Shown in pieces: positions 63,862-64,000 of a stretch of 64,000 nucleotides of DNA. The stretch's first letter is position 1. Each line of letters starts with the position of its first letter. A program made the position numbers and the translations under genes. Origin of the DNA: Nitrososphaerota archaeon (GTDB lineage: Archaea; Thermoproteota; Nitrososphaeria; Nitrososphaerales; Nitrosopumilaceae); NCBI GenBank assembly GCA_021325595.1, contig JAJPGX010000018.1, positions 1 to 64,000 on the forward strand, in the 5' to 3' direction. Under the pieces are notes generated by a model. It ran no database searches. It was given only the letters and a program-made list of their open reading frames with translations, and was not told the DNA's origin.

Positions 63862-64000
63862 CCATGATTGCACCGCCCAGCATAGATGTCTCAAATTCCA
63901 CTTTTGAGAATTTTTCAAGTAGCATAGATTCCAGTTTTTTATTTTGTGGCCACAGCCGATAAGTACCATAAAGCGTAGCAAATTTTAGTCCAAGTTTTCC
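63845..64000 (-). CDS. C-terminal part of an unidentified protein (cut by window edge)
   Basis: A frame open from the right edge ends at TAA (complement of 63845-63847) and gives 51 residues, including LWPQNKKLESMLLEKFSKVE and FETSMLGGAIMVAAYK. It reads as ordinary protein, and its orientation and 17-base overlap with the MFS start suggest the two are one operon. The family cannot be told from this piece. Confidence 0.6.
   Translation of the reverse strand, partial: GKLGLKFATLYGTYRLWPQNKKLESMLLEKFSKVEFETSMLGGAIMVAAYK

Noticed and set aside
1-64000. tRNA and rRNA genes, CRISPR arrays, insertion sequences, integrases or att sites
   Set aside because: I looked through gaps and frames and found no cloverleaf, repeat-spacer series, transposase or integrase; the region looks like stable core genome.

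Overview
The window is chromosomal DNA of an ammonia-oxidising archaeon (Thaumarchaeota/Nitrososphaerota, probably the Nitrosopumilales side). Grounds for this: an archaeal NirK-type copper protein; a cupredoxin rich in copper ligands; an ADP-forming acyl-CoA synthetase next to a crotonase, as in the thaumarchaeal 3-hydroxypropionate/4-hydroxybutyrate CO2-fixation cycle; LysW-dependent lysine/arginine synthesis; archaeal ribosomal proteins L15e, L31e and L39e; archaeal DnaG; diphthine synthase; CTP-dependent riboflavin kinase; and a divergent FtsZ. The DNA is AT-rich, densely coded, often uses TTG/GTG starts, and has TATA boxes close to start codons. The exact genus cannot be fixed from the sequence alone.

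Layout. 1-6.4 kb: a membrane-protein fragment at the left edge, an anchored cupredoxin, a cation/proton antiporter, glutamine synthetase and a KamA-like radical SAM enzyme. 6.6-17.2 kb: an MscS channel with two cysteine clusters, small exported or membrane proteins, an M1 aminopeptidase and a second antiporter. 17.3-20.5 kb: a same-strand block of a TPR protein, a small helical protein, a tubulin-like protein and a coiled-coil protein; this is the best candidate for an undescribed system. 20.5-28.8 kb: a secreted beta-propeller, TruD, a thioredoxin-NHL protein, a lone Lrp-type RAM domain, L15e and several exported proteins. 28.8-34.9 kb: SerA-like dehydrogenase, NirK-like oxidase, fumarase, a tRNA methylthiotransferase and divergent FtsZ.

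35-43 kb: L39e-L31e, a Nudix hydrolase, a methionine block (cobalamin methionine synthase split into two genes with a MetF-like gene divergent from them), an anchored exported protein and a two-gene ABC importer whose permease seems to start at ATA. 43.3-52.5 kb: a long amino-acid island, argG-lysW1-argX-argC/lysY-argB/lysZ-argD/lysJ-lysM, then homocitrate synthase-lysW2-lysX-lysK. One set of kinase, reductase, aminotransferase and hydrolase seems to serve two carrier/ligase pairs. 52.5-56.5 kb: diphthine synthase with a DUF357-like tail, FAD synthetase, riboflavin kinase, DnaG and a Toprim protein. 56.6-64 kb: a glutamine amidotransferase, the carbon-fixation pair, an IscA-type protein, a RAM protein, glutamate dehydrogenase, TatA, an MFS transporter and a gene fragment at the right edge.

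Taken together, ammonia assimilation (GlnA, Gdh), carbon fixation (acyl-CoA synthetase, crotonase, fumarase), amino-acid synthesis and copper redox proteins give a coherent autotrophic ammonia-oxidiser core. I found no tRNA or rRNA gene, CRISPR array, insertion sequence or integrase. No gap between genes exceeds 300 bases; the longest (859-1127) holds nothing I can name.
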